This document shows, one piece after another, positions 24,614-31,417 of a DNA stretch of 64,000 nucleotides (position 1 is its first letter; the number at the start of each line of letters is the position of its first letter). Under the pieces are notes generated by a model. It made no database searches. It had not been told where the DNA came from and saw only the letters and a list, made by a program, of their open reading frames with translations. Source of the stretch: a virus; IMG/VR virus record IMGVR_UViG_3300042379_000363, positions 62,001 through 126,000 of that record, one strand, 5' to 3'. The position numbers were made by a program, and so were the translations under genes.

Positions 24614-24686
24614 TAGCGGGAGGAGGACTCGAACCTCCGACCTTATGGTTATGAGCCACACGAGCTGCCAACTGCTCTATCCCACG
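24614..24686 (-). tRNA. initiator tRNA-fMet(CAT)
   Basis: CGTGGGA/TCCCGCT leaves position 1-72 unpaired (C x T), the initiator hallmark. D stem GAGC/GCTC has A11-T24, also initiator-specific. Anticodon arm TGTGG-CTCATAA-CCATA, then AGGTC and T arm GGAGG-TTCGAGT-CCTCC. The three G-C pairs typical of the initiator anticodon stem are reduced to two. Confidence 0.85.
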
Positions 24687-24701
24687 ATGTTTATTCTTAG
24701 T

Positions 24702-24769
24702 AGCGTAACGTGGACTCGAACCACCCCCCAAGCTTATGAGACTTAGATGCAACCTTTACACTTTAACGC
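24702..24769 (-). tRNA. tRNA(CAT), Met or Ile2
   Basis: Anticodon arm TAAGT-CTCATAA-GCTTG, T stem GTGG/CCAC, short D arm TGT-AAAGGTT-GCA, acceptor GCGTTAA/GTTACGC with mismatches. Lysidine-modified Ile is possible. Confidence 0.7.
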
Positions 24770-24775
24770 AATTTG

Positions 24776-24883
24776 CTGATTAGTAAGGATTCGAACCTTA
24801 ATCTCCCTTCCCCTGAGAAGCCCACGTTCCAGGGACTCGAACCCTGTTTTGGGGGGATGGTGTGCACCATTACACTATAATCA
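24776..24883 (-). tRNA. tRNA with about 38-nt insertion in the anticodon loop (P3)
   Basis: Acceptor TGATTAT/CTAATCA (6 of 7 pairs), D arm GTG-TAATGGTG-CAC, anticodon stem CCATC/GAAGG (one A-A mismatch), 5-nt variable GAGAT, T arm TAAGG-TTCGAAT-CCTTA. The loop is replaced by about 45 bases that extend the stem with CCC/GGG and contain a second T-arm-like hairpin CAGGG-TTCGAGT-CCCTG. The anticodon cannot be read. Confidence 0.55.
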
Positions 24884-24929
24884 ATCGGAAGTTTCGAACC
24901 TTCCATTCTCAAGGTAATTAATCTTGAGT
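24884..24929 (-). pseudogene. tRNA 3'-half-like fragment
   Basis: A stem CTCAAG/CTTGAG with 9-nt loop, then a T-arm-like hairpin GGAAG/CTTCC around GTTCGAAA, lies between tRNA-Asp and the P3 tRNA. No D arm or 5' acceptor precedes it. Could be a decayed tRNA or a part used in trans. Confidence 0.4.
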
Positions 24930-24933
24930 TTTG

Positions 24934-25005
24934 CGGTCTATGAGAGAATCGAACTCTCGCCTCTACCGTGACAGGGTAGCATCCTAGCCGTTAGACAAAT
25001 AGACC
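24934..25005 (-). tRNA. tRNA-Asp(GTC)
   Basis: Acceptor GGTCTAT/ATAGACC, anticodon CTACC-CTGTCAC-GGTAG, T arm GAGAG-TTCGATT-CTCTC, discriminator G as usual for Asp. Confidence 0.92.
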
Positions 25006-25105
25006 AAAATTTTCAATTCAAAGGTGACTATCCTATAACAATTGAAGGAGAAAGAACCGTGTTTCCCGGGTAGTGACTTCCCGTATTCTGTCTTTCTGTT
25101 TTTTG

Positions 25106-25175
25106 TGGATACAGTGGGAGTCGAACCCAAACAATCTGATTGCAAATCAGTTGAACTGCCGTTGTCATCTGACCC
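25106..25175 (-). tRNA. tRNA-Cys(GCA), weak acceptor stem
   Basis: Anticodon arm CTGAT-TTGCAAT-CAGAT region with GCA, T stem TGGG/CCCA with loop TTCGACT. The 5' GGGTCAG and 3' TGTATCC pair poorly (about 4 of 7). A second, well-paired tRNA-Cys lies at 26889. Confidence 0.6.
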
Positions 25176-25240
25176 ATTTACTCGTCTTTCCGAATTGTCA
25201 ACATTGTGAAATTAAGGGGACACGTTGTTCATAACCCTTG

Positions 25241-25312
25241 TAGCCCCACCGGGAGTCGAACCCGACTTTTTTGGATGAAAACCAAATATCCTAACCGATA
25301 GATGATAGGGCC
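25241..25312 (-). tRNA. tRNA-Glu(TTC)
   Basis: Acceptor GGCCCTA/TGGGGCT, anticodon TTTGG-TTTTCAT-CCAAA, T stem CGGG/CCCG, discriminator A. Confidence 0.9.
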
Positions 25313-25359
25313 GTTTTATATTACCAATATGTCAATTAACTTGTTTCATTTTGATGGTA

Positions 25360-25389
25360 CAAAGATAATACTTTATTTCATTATACCAA
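25360..25389 (-). promoter_or_regulatory. promoter of tRNA sub-array
   Basis: TTG (25387-25389), 19-base spacer, TATCTTTG (25360-25367); reads into tRNA-Glu and onward. Confidence 0.75.
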
Positions 25390-25406
25390 ACTTTTTAATC
25401 TTTTTT

Positions 25407-25517
25407 TTATTCTTCTTTTTCTGTTGAATCATCCTCAACCAAAACATTTTTTAATCCGTAGGTTACTCCTAATATTGGTGAGTAATCCATAACCAACTCT
25501 TCTCTTGTATCGTCCAT
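25407..25517 (-). CDS. 36-aa acidic peptide
   Basis: MDDTREELVMDYSPILGVTY... ends in an acidic tail. It has its own perfect promoter 22 bases upstream, which supports it despite the length. Confidence 0.5.
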   Translation of the reverse strand: MDDTREELVMDYSPILGVTYGLKNVLVEDDSTEKEE

Positions 25518-25538
25518 ATCTTGTTTTTTAATTCCTTA

Positions 25539-25568
25539 CAAAGATAATCTTTTATTTCAATATACCAA
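25539..25568 (-). promoter_or_regulatory. promoter of 36-aa peptide gene
   Basis: TTG (25566-25568), 19-base spacer, TATCTTTG (25539-25546). Confidence 0.75.
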
Positions 25569-25573
25569 ACTTT

Positions 25574-25610
25574 AAGACAAAAAAAAATCCACCTTTTTTG
25601 AAGATGGATT
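25574..25610 (-). terminator. terminator downstream of 26131 transcript
   Basis: Minus strand ATCCATCTTC-AAAA-AAGGTGGAT with a T run; the stretch 25611-25786 beyond it holds at most a doubtful 24-codon frame (MQTLNILLTIAG...). Confidence 0.7.
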
Positions 25611-25786
25611 TTTGAATATTTTTTTTACTTAAATATATATCATACCATCTGCTTCCAAGTTGTATCTCTACCCTCAGTTCCCGCTATCGTAAGTAATATG
25701 TTTAAAGTTTGCATTTGTTGTGTTATTGTAATTTCTAATAAATATACGTTAGTTTTGTAAAAAGTCAATTATTGGTAAGATTTATT

Positions 25787-26131
25787 TTAATTATCCCAAA
25801 TATTTTTATCTTTATTCCTTTTAAGGGATTTTTTATATTCAATAACTTTCTTTGGATTTATGAATCGAACCCCATTATAAACGAATGAGTGATTATCAAT
25901 TAAGTCATCAATATCGTATTCGGGCCAATTATTGAAAAATTCAATATCTTTGGTTCTATATTCACCTTCATCATTAAATTCCCATTTTGATGGACGTATA
26001 ATTACGTCTAAGTCATTAACATCATTAATCATTCCGGTGATTACTAATGGTGCGGAACCAAAAACCGCATAATCCTCAGAATCTAAATTATAGTCCTTGA
26101 GTTTATCCATTAAAAATTTAAAGTTTTTCAT
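25787..26131 (-). CDS. minimal nucleotidyltransferase-fold protein, 114 aa
   Basis: AVFGSAPLVITGMINDVNDL (about 22-41) followed by DVIIR gives the G-S and D-x-D signature of the Pol-beta-type nucleotidyltransferase fold. Lacks extra domains. Placed inside the tRNA array, so tRNA or a small effector is a plausible substrate; unproven. Confidence 0.6.
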   Translation of the reverse strand: MKNFKFLMDKLKDYNLDSEDYAVFGSAPLVITGMINDVNDLDVIIRPSKWEFNDEGEYRTKDIEFFNNWPEYDIDDLIDNHSFVYNGVRFINPKKVIEYKKSLKRNKDKNIWDN

Positions 26132-26139
26132 ATTGATAA

Positions 26140-26500
26140 ATATAAAGAAAAAAGTTTAACAACCCCGCCCTCGGGTCGTAGCGGGCTACAATGGGAATTC
26201 CGGAATTCGTCGTGTTCGTCACCGGCGTACTAGTCCTTATCTATCCTTTACCGTATTACTACGGTGCTACTATTGGGAGGTCACCCCTATCAACACGCTA
26301 GTCCATTAATTTTTTAGAGTATGGACACCCCGGTTGTTAAACTTTTTATTTTAAAAAAACAGACAATGAGGATTCTCCGATATTTCAGTCTTAGGGGACT
26401 AGACAAGCATCATACTCGTGTTTACCCTCGGCGGTTTCTTGGTTTGGTTGATTACTCCGAACCTCACCCCTACACTACCACTGACGTAAGTTATAGGTCT
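26140..26500 (-). ncRNA. candidate structured RNA (about 360 bases)
   Basis: No credible gene. Minus-strand features: ACCGTA-GTAA-TACGGT hairpin with GNRA loop (26250-26265), a GAATTC-CG-GAATTC palindrome near 26200, and a GC-rich 3' hairpin CCCGC/GCGGG followed by T residues at about 26150 that looks like a terminator. The GC content is higher than the surroundings. Confidence 0.5.
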
Positions 26501-26508
26501 GTTTCTTG

Positions 26509-26582
26509 GGATAATGATAGGATTCGAACCTATATCCTCCCGGTCTTACACCGGTCGCACGTCCAATTGTACTTCAAAATCC
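26509..26582 (-). tRNA. tRNA, anticodon uncertain
   Basis: 8-bp acceptor frame GGATTTTG/CATTATCC with two T-T mismatches, D arm GTAC-AATTGGAC-GTGC, anticodon arm CCGG-TGTAAGA-CCGG, T arm ATAGG-TTCGAAT-CCTAT. By position the anticodon is TAA with G at 33; a shifted register would give GTA. Extra 5' G opposite C73 recalls His. Confidence 0.55.
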
Positions 26583-26654
26583 ATATTTCTTCAGGAGAGA
26601 CCCTCGAGGGATAACCATAACGGAATTACCCTTGACTCACTCTCCGTCTTCTTG

Positions 26655-26726
26655 CACGCCATTCAGAACTCGAATCTGAAACTTTAGTTTTGGAGACTAA
26701 AATGATAACCATTTCACCAATGACGT
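26655..26726 (-). tRNA. tRNA-Trp(CCA)
   Basis: Acceptor ACGTCAT/ATGGCGT, anticodon TTAGT-CTCCAAA-ACTAA, T arm TCAGA-TTCGAGT-TCTGA, discriminator G. Confidence 0.9.
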
Positions 26727-26888
26727 ATATAATAACACAATTATTTTAGTCCCTGCCGGGAGCTCCCTACTTTTTCACACAACCCGGATGCCTCCGAATC
26801 TAATTTTCTATTTTACTCCCTAGTAAGAAACGCGTCTTCCATTCGGTTGTTCAAGCCCATTTTCGTGGTTAAACAATTATGTTATTTG

Positions 26889-26958
26889 AGGTCTCGGTGA
26901 GAATCGAACTCACTCTGTTAGTTTTGCAGACTAACCGGTCGCCACGACCAACAAGACC
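26889..26958 (-). tRNA. tRNA-Cys(GCA)
   Basis: Acceptor GGTCTTG/CGAGACC, compact D arm GGTC-GTGGC-GACC, anticodon TTAGT-CTGCAAA-ACTAA, T arm GTGAG-TTCGATT-CTCAC. Confidence 0.9.
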
Positions 26959-27146
26959 ATTTAATAAAAACAACACATCCACCAAGTTGGGATAAGTATG
27001 TTTTGGACTTTCAACCTTCTCTTACCTTACTCAACAAAACATAACACTTCTTGGGGTGTTTAGAGTCGTCACAATATAGGCTAATGCTATATCGGGGCGT
27101 GGACTAACCAATTTACGCCTCTATTGTCCGTTTTTCTATGTGTTGT

Positions 27147-27746
27147 TTAATCTAAACTATTTGGATAATACAATAATGTTGGATTTTTCTTTTGAATATC
27201 AACATCCGGGTATTTTTCACTAAATGTTTTAACATCGAATCGAGATGTGATTAAATGTCTACCATTTTTGGTAGGTATTACTTTTTCAACTTTAAAACCA
27301 ACTGGTTTAAGGTCTTTAATAAAATCCGCAACTTCATATAAAAAATCAGGGTCAGTTGTATCAATATCTACAATCCATCTTTTTTCTTGTGTTTTGATTT
27401 GACCCACAACGGAATCAAATAAACCCTTTTGGTTTTTCACACCATTTTTAATTCTCTCAGCTAACGACATCATCATTTCCAAAGAAACATCCATATGGTT
27501 TTGTTTCTGAACGTGAATGTAAGCTCTTGCCTTGAACATCTCACATAATTGTTTGATTTCATCGTATCTCTTATCAAGATGTTCAATGCTGTCAATACAA
27601 TATGTTTTGATTGTTCTAACCGATTGGTGATTATCTCTCTCACCCTCAGGTTGGTCCTTTTTTCTCTTGAAAACGTATAACATATAGAAATCGTTTTTGT
27701 CCGAGAAATTCAGTAATTCTTTGATTTCTTTTATATTATCTATCAT
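27147..27746 (-). CDS. primase-like (AEP-type?) protein, 199 aa
   Basis: RWIVDIDTTDPD (about 123-134) gives an hDhD motif and KNGRHLIT (about 160-167) an sGxH-like motif, in the order of archaeo-eukaryotic primases. No helicase domain. The family call is tentative; another nucleic-acid enzyme is possible. First of a gene block inserted between tRNA groups. Confidence 0.4.
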   Translation of the reverse strand: MIDNIKEIKELLNFSDKNDFYMLYVFKRKKDQPEGERDNHQSVRTIKTYCIDSIEHLDKRYDEIKQLCEMFKARAYIHVQKQNHMDVSLEMMMSLAERIKNGVKNQKGLFDSVVGQIKTQEKRWIVDIDTTDPDFLYEVADFIKDLKPVGFKVEKVIPTKNGRHLITSRFDVKTFSEKYPDVDIQKKNPTLLYYPNSLD

Positions 27747-27747
27747 C

Positions 27748-27990
27748 TTAATATCCTATTTCATTTTTTTCATTCCATTGTTCCTCCGGAGTTAATCTTT
27801 CAATTCTCTCAACCGGGACAAACCCATCTAATCTTTGTTCTTTAACATCTTCAAAATGTTCTATGGTATCCAAACGATACCCGAACTTATATCGGATGTA
27901 TTGGAACTTCTCTCCGTCCCAAAAAGCCATATAATTGTTTCTACAGAAACCCTTATACCAACCTTCAACCATTTCATTTTTTGGTATCAT
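27748..27990 (-). CDS. hypothetical protein, 80 aa
   Basis: Aromatic-rich N-terminus (EGWYKGFCRNNYMAFWDGEKF) of a small phage family type; co-directional with the primase-like gene one base away. Confidence 0.6.
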   Translation of the reverse strand: MIPKNEMVEGWYKGFCRNNYMAFWDGEKFQYIRYKFGYRLDTIEHFEDVKEQRLDGFVPVERIERLTPEEQWNEKNEIGY

Positions 27991-27995
27991 AATTT

Positions 27996-28157
27996 CTATT
28001 CTTTATATTCGGCAATTAGTTCATATTCGACCATTAGTTCGTTAATATAACCAATTTCCTTTGTTTCAAGATTCAAACACATACCATCACCAATTAGTTT
28101 CCAATTGTTAGTGTATAACCAATTTGTAAAACCTAAAATTTCTTGTTCCATTGTCAT
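27996..28157 (-). CDS. hypothetical protein, 53 aa
   Basis: MTMEQEILGFTNWLYTNNWK... acidic end EYELIAEYKE, TAG stop. It has its own promoter at 28174-28203 and abuts the next gene, supporting expression. Confidence 0.6.
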   Translation of the reverse strand: MTMEQEILGFTNWLYTNNWKLIGDGMCLNLETKEIGYINELMVEYELIAEYKE

Positions 28158-28173
28158 ATCTATTAATTTTTGA

Positions 28174-28203
28174 CAAAGATATAACTATTTTTTAAATAAA
28201 CAA
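28174..28203 (-). promoter_or_regulatory. promoter of 28157-27147 operon
   Basis: TTG (28201-28203), 19-base spacer, TATCTTTG (28174-28181). Confidence 0.75.
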
Positions 28204-28698
28204 ATAATCTTCCCATTCTTTTGGAACATAATGAACTTGTTTCATCATCATTAAATAGTGTGGTCGTCTTGGTTGGGGGATTTCTTTACCATACTCTTCC
28301 AAAGTCAAATTGGACTTCTCACCATTACATCTTCTACAAGCGGTAACCAAGTTGTCCCACGCGTCTTTACCCCCTTTAGATTGGGGTATTACGTGGTCTA
28401 ATGTCAATGTCTTACGATTATCACACCCACAGTAAACACACTCAAAGTTATCTCTACGATAAACATTCTCTCTACTTAATGGAACTTTATGAATTGGTTG
28501 ATTCACGTATTTATAAACCCTTATGATTGAAGGTTTCTTAATATCTAATTCAGGATTGATTAGATTAAATGATTCCGGATGTTCGGCAATTACACTTGCA
28601 TTACCTTTATAAGTTATTACAAAAGCCCTTTCAGTGTTTATGATAGACCTTGGCATATAACTTGAATCCAAAACCAATGTTTTTCCGTACTTATTCAT
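28192..28698 (-). CDS. HNH endonuclease (HNH_5 type)
   Basis: 168 aa. HNH core RRDNFECVYCGCDNRKTLTL, then DHVIPQSKGGKDAWDN and LVTACRRCNGEKSN (about 80-135). The N-terminal region resembles bacterial and phage HNH proteins rather than intron homing enzymes. DNA nicking or cleavage expected. Confidence 0.85.
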   Translation of the reverse strand: MNKYGKTLVLDSSYMPRSIINTERAFVITYKGNASVIAEHPESFNLINPELDIKKPSIIRVYKYVNQPIHKVPLSRENVYRRDNFECVYCGCDNRKTLTLDHVIPQSKGGKDAWDNLVTACRRCNGEKSNLTLEEYGKEIPQPRRPHYLMMMKQVHYVPKEWEDYLFI

Positions 28699-28840
28699 TA
28701 TTTCTATATGTTTTAATTGGTCCTTTTAGTGGAAATTCCGGATTATCTATTAACCCTAAAAATTTACACTTTCTTCTTTTTCCTTCAACATCACTAAATC
28801 TCCAATCTGTTGTCATATCTACGTTGGATAAATCTCCCAT
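28691..28840 (-). CDS. small protein, about 49 aa
   Basis: Start uncertain: MGDLSNVDMTTDWRFSDVEG is used because the longer frame reads through tRNA-Lys. Basic KRRKCKF segment. Overlaps HNH start by 8 bases. Confidence 0.4.
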   Translation of the reverse strand: MGDLSNVDMTTDWRFSDVEGKRRKCKFLGLIDNPEFPLKGPIKTYRNNE

Positions 28841-28963
28841 ATAAAGAAAAGTTTGTTTTCTCCACACTAATTCTTTTTTTACTTCACTAAAATATTCAGC
28901 ACTAAATACTGACCAAGTAACACTACTCACAACTTTTGATTTATTAGTTAAACATTTTTTTTG

Positions 28964-29036
28964 TACCCCCAGGTGGTATCGAACCAACTTCCCGATATTA
29001 AAAGTATCGTGCTTCACCTTAAAGCTTTGGGGGCGA
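28964..29036 (-). tRNA. tRNA-Lys(TTT)
   Basis: Acceptor GCCCCCA/TGGGGGT, D arm GCTTTAAGGTGAAGC, anticodon CGATA-CTTTTAA-TATCG, T loop TTCGATA. Confidence 0.9.
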
Positions 29037-29116
29037 TTGGGCTCATTTTACTCTATTATTTGGCTCAAAATATAAGTAATTTGAGCTTAATAATCAAAAT
29101 CAGTGAGCCACATTTG

Positions 29117-29189
29117 TCGGTCAGGTAGGCTACGCTCCTACTACCTTTCGCGTATCAGGCGAATGCTCTACTGATTGAGCTACTGACCG
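29117..29189 (-). tRNA. tRNA-Ile(GAT), variant T loop
   Basis: Acceptor CGGTCAG/CTGACCG, D stem GCTC/GAGC with loop AATCAGTA lacking GG, anticodon TTCGC-CTGATAC-GCGAA, T arm GTAGG-AGCGTAG-CCTAC. T loop has A54/T58 and no TTC; the D and T loops have both lost the usual contact bases. Confidence 0.85.
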
Positions 29190-29752
29190 AGTAAATTGTA
29201 ATGTAATTCTCTATGACAATTCGCACATAATAAAATACATTTATCTAATTCTTCTTTTATTTTATCCCAAGATAAAACACTATATGTTCCAATCCCGAAA
29301 TCTTTTTTATTAGGGTCTAAATGATGGAATTCTAACGCCGAATTACATCTATTATATCCACATTTTTCACACGAACCACCTTTATAACTAATAGATTTTT
29401 CTTTTAACCTTTGTCTATGTGTTTTAACTTTATTGTAATTCCTATCTCTTAATTCATCTACACTTAATTTAACATATTTGTTTTTCGTGTATTTAATAAC
29501 TGTTGACCGGCCAAGATTAAATTTAATTATACATTCCTCAATTGAATGGTCTTTATAATATATGTTTAACTCTTCAATTTCAACATCTGTTAACTTTTCT
29601 CTAACATTACTAACATAGTTACCCCCTACACTATTATTATTACAATGATATGAAACAGTCCCTTTAGAACAATTTAATATTTCGCAAATCTCATTATAAT
29701 TTTTACCTTCTTTCCTTAATTTTAATATATCTTCTTTCAAACTCGTAGTCAT
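29180..29752 (-). CDS. HNH endonuclease with HTH domains, 190 aa
   Basis: Two HTH-like segments (YNEICEILNCSKGTVSYH; IECIIKFNLGRSTVIKY type) precede an HNH motif CEKCGYNRCNSALEFHHLDP...LLCANCHRELH (about 130-183). Its TAG stop lies inside the 5' end of tRNA-Ile, as if it homed beside that gene. Confidence 0.85.
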   Translation of the reverse strand: MTTSLKEDILKLRKEGKNYNEICEILNCSKGTVSYHCNNNSVGGNYVSNVREKLTDVEIEELNIYYKDHSIEECIIKFNLGRSTVIKYTKNKYVKLSVDELRDRNYNKVKTHRQRLKEKSISYKGGSCEKCGYNRCNSALEFHHLDPNKKDFGIGTYSVLSWDKIKEELDKCILLCANCHRELHYNLLGQ

Positions 29753-29818
29753 AATGTATCTTATTTATATTATAAATATACTATAAGTTCAAAAAAAGTA
29801 AATAATATTAATTAATTG

Positions 29819-29892
29819 TCGGGGTGGCAGAAATCGAATCTGCTCGATGTCCTGGTCCCAAACCAGGCGACTAGCCTTTAGTCCACACCCCG
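29819..29892 (-). tRNA. tRNA-Pro(TGG)
   Basis: Acceptor CGGGGTG/CACCCCG, D stem GAC/GTC, anticodon CCTGG-TTTGGGA-CCAGG, T arm GCAGA-TTCGATT-TCTGC. Confidence 0.9.
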
Positions 29893-29956
29893 AATTTTCT
29901 AATTCTACGATTCCCCCCACTATGAGGTCCAATAAATTAGTAACAGTTTCCTTTCG

Positions 29957-30029
29957 TCTAAATGGCTGGACTCGAACCAGCGGTCTCTACGGTCCAAGTG
30001 TAGCGGATTACCAACTTTCCCACATCTAG
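29957..30029 (-). tRNA. tRNA with TGG anticodon (second Pro-type)
   Basis: Acceptor CTAGATG/CATTTAG, D stem GGA/TCC, anticodon CTACA-CTTGGAC-CGTAG (one mismatch), T arm GCTGG-TTCGAGT-CCAGC. Its acceptor differs completely from the first Pro tRNA. Confidence 0.75.
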
Positions 30030-30148
30030 AATTTAATTAGTTGAGTTTATAACATCTTTATCCTACTAAGGCAAGGACTCCATTTGGGGTTCCGTTGATT
30101 GATGTCTCTTTATACCCCTTGACGGAACAAACGGGGGAACTAATTATT

Positions 30149-30343
30149 TTATAACGATTTAATCACTTCATCAAATTTACCGGAATTATAATCTTCCACC
30201 ATTTGTTTAATTCTTAAATCTCTTTTTTCAATACTTTTCTTTAATCTCTCAATTTTTTCAGGACTCGGGTTAGAATCAATTGTATAAACCACCCCCATCT
30301 TATCTAATTCATTTAAGAATTCTTTTGTTTCAAATGTTTTCAT
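30149..30343 (-). CDS. hypothetical helical protein, 64 aa
   Basis: MKTFETKEFLNELDKMGVVY... with a coiled K/E-rich C-terminal half. Unknown; within the tRNA array. Confidence 0.6.
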   Translation of the reverse strand: MKTFETKEFLNELDKMGVVYTIDSNPSPEKIERLKKSIEKRDLRIKQMVEDYNSGKFDEVIKSL

Positions 30344-30348
30344 AATGT

Positions 30349-30444
30349 CTATTTTACCTCTAAATAAAGAGTTACTTTAATACCTTTTTTAGTTATGAAA
30401 GACCCTGCTTCATACCAAAATTTTTCTTTCTCTTTTTCTTCCAT
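30349..30444 (-). CDS. 31-aa peptide
   Basis: MEEKEKEKFWYEAGSFITKK..., TAG stop, six bases upstream of the next start. Small but in the same transcript. Confidence 0.45.
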   Translation of the reverse strand: MEEKEKEKFWYEAGSFITKKGIKVTLYLEVK

Positions 30445-30460
30445 AATCTTTAATTTTCTG

Positions 30461-30546
30461 CGGAGAGCAGAATACTCGAAATCCATCCATTTAACCGAAC
30501 CACTCGCTTAGCAGGCGGTGACAATACCCTGATTGTTTTACTCTCC
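30461..30546 (-). tRNA. tRNA-Ser(GCT)
   Basis: Acceptor GGAGAGT/GCTCTCC, anticodon loop CTGCTAA, long variable arm, T loop TTCGAGT, discriminator G as for Ser. T stem has one mismatch. Confidence 0.85.
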
Positions 30547-30551
30547 AAATG

Positions 30552-30643
30552 AAAGTAGAGTCTCAATGCCGGGGGATAAACCCCCGGCTTAGGATTCGAA
30601 CCTAATTAATGAATTTGCGCATCATCCTCGTTGTCTCTACTTT
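30552..30643 (-). tRNA. tRNA-like RNA with closed acceptor hairpin (P4)
   Basis: AAAGTAGAG and CTCTACTTT (9 bp) close the element. Inside are a stem ATGA/TCAT with loop containing GCGCAAA, T arm TTAGG-TTCGAAT-CCTAA, then hairpin GCCGGGGG-TTTAT-CCCCCGGC. This order fits a tRNA opened in the D loop with acceptor strands joined by a 5-nt loop. D-arm consensus is missing, so the call is tentative. Confidence 0.4.
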
Positions 30644-30645
30644 TG

Positions 30646-30718
30646 TGTCCCCAAGAGGATTCGAACCCCTATTCTATCTGTCGTAAAGATAAGTCCTTTC
30701 CAGTTGAACGATGGAGAC
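30646..30718 (-). tRNA. tRNA-Arg(ACG)
   Basis: Acceptor GTCTCCA/TGGGGAC, anticodon TATCT-TTACGAC-AGATA, T stem GGGG/CCTC with loop TTCGAAT. A34 would normally be edited to inosine. Confidence 0.88.
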
Positions 30719-30725
30719 AATTTTG

Positions 30726-30817
30726 TAGTCAGGACAGGTCTCGAACCTGTAATTGGACAGAATGAATGATACCAACCTTAGACATTCCTTTGCGTCTACC
30801 AATTCCGCCACCTGACC
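30726..30817 (-). tRNA. tRNA-Leu-like with unresolved anticodon arm
   Basis: Acceptor GGTCAGG/CCTGACT, Leu D arm GCGGAATTGGTAGACGC and T arm ACAGG-TTCGAGA-CCTGT. The 41 bases between D and T stems do not give a 5-7-5 anticodon arm; GAATG/CATTC encloses a 14-base loop containing CTAAGG. Possible intron-like insertion. Confidence 0.55.
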
Positions 30818-30905
30818 ATTTTGAGGTTAAGAACTCCTCTGTGTTGTGTAGGATGATATAACCTACCTCGTATTTCATACCCCCCTCTCACGGGAACAAC
30901 ACATT

Positions 30906-31094
30906 TTACTTCCATTGAGTTTTTCGGTTATACTTCCAAGTTTTATGTTCTCTGTATTTGTGAGAAAATTGTCCTTTTCTGTAATAAACACCCTCATCCC
31001 AATAAGGGGAGTATTCAAACTTTAACCAAATCAATCTGTAATCTTTTGAACAAGTCGCGTTGTTCAGTTTCATTCTGTTTGTGTTTACACTCAT
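30906..31094 (-). CDS. hypothetical protein, 62 aa
   Basis: Basic, aromatic-rich (YRLIWLKFEYSPYWDEGVYY). Unknown; in tRNA transcript. Confidence 0.55.
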   Translation of the reverse strand: MSVNTNRMKLNNATCSKDYRLIWLKFEYSPYWDEGVYYRKGQFSHKYREHKTWKYNRKTQWK

Positions 31095-31144
31095 AATCTT
31101 GAGTCTGTTGTTTAGCAGACCTCAAAGATTATCCAATACCTTTT

Positions 31145-31402
31145 TCATAACCGTAATTTATAAACTCGTTTATATTCGTCCAACGCCGACTTTAGATTCT
31201 CAATACATTCTCGGTAATTAACATCATCACCAAGATTAAATCTCTCATTTTCTTGTTCCCTCTTGAACAACACTTTTAACGAATTATCAATGTTGGATAA
31301 AATGTCCAAGTAAATCAACTCTTTATCTTTGGATTTCTTTAAATCAAATCTTAAATCTACAATTAGACCCTCTAATTCTTCAATTTTTCCATCTTCATCC
31401 AT
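31145..31402 (-). CDS. hypothetical coiled-coil protein, 85 aa
   Basis: Start at MDEDGKIEELEGLIVDLRFD; the longer frame reads through tRNA-His. Predicted all helical. Confidence 0.6.
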   Translation of the reverse strand: MDEDGKIEELEGLIVDLRFDLKKSKDKELIYLDILSNIDNSLKVLFKREQENERFNLGDDVNYRECIENLKSALDEYKRVYKLRL

Positions 31403-31417
31403 AACACATAATTTAAG

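Noticed and set aside
24776-24883. Group I intron in a tRNA
   Set aside because: The insertion of about 38 nt is far too short for the group I catalytic core.
26321-26614. 97-codon plus-strand frame
   Set aside because: It runs antisense through a tRNA and a structured RNA block with atypical composition; no start signal or family resemblance.
30726-30817. Possible amber-suppressor tRNA (CTA read in the loop TCTAAG), implying TAG recoding
   Set aside because: TAG serves as a normal stop in this window (for example the clpC-like gene, the 53-aa gene at 27996 and the HNH gene at 29180), and the anticodon arm of this tRNA does not fold reliably.
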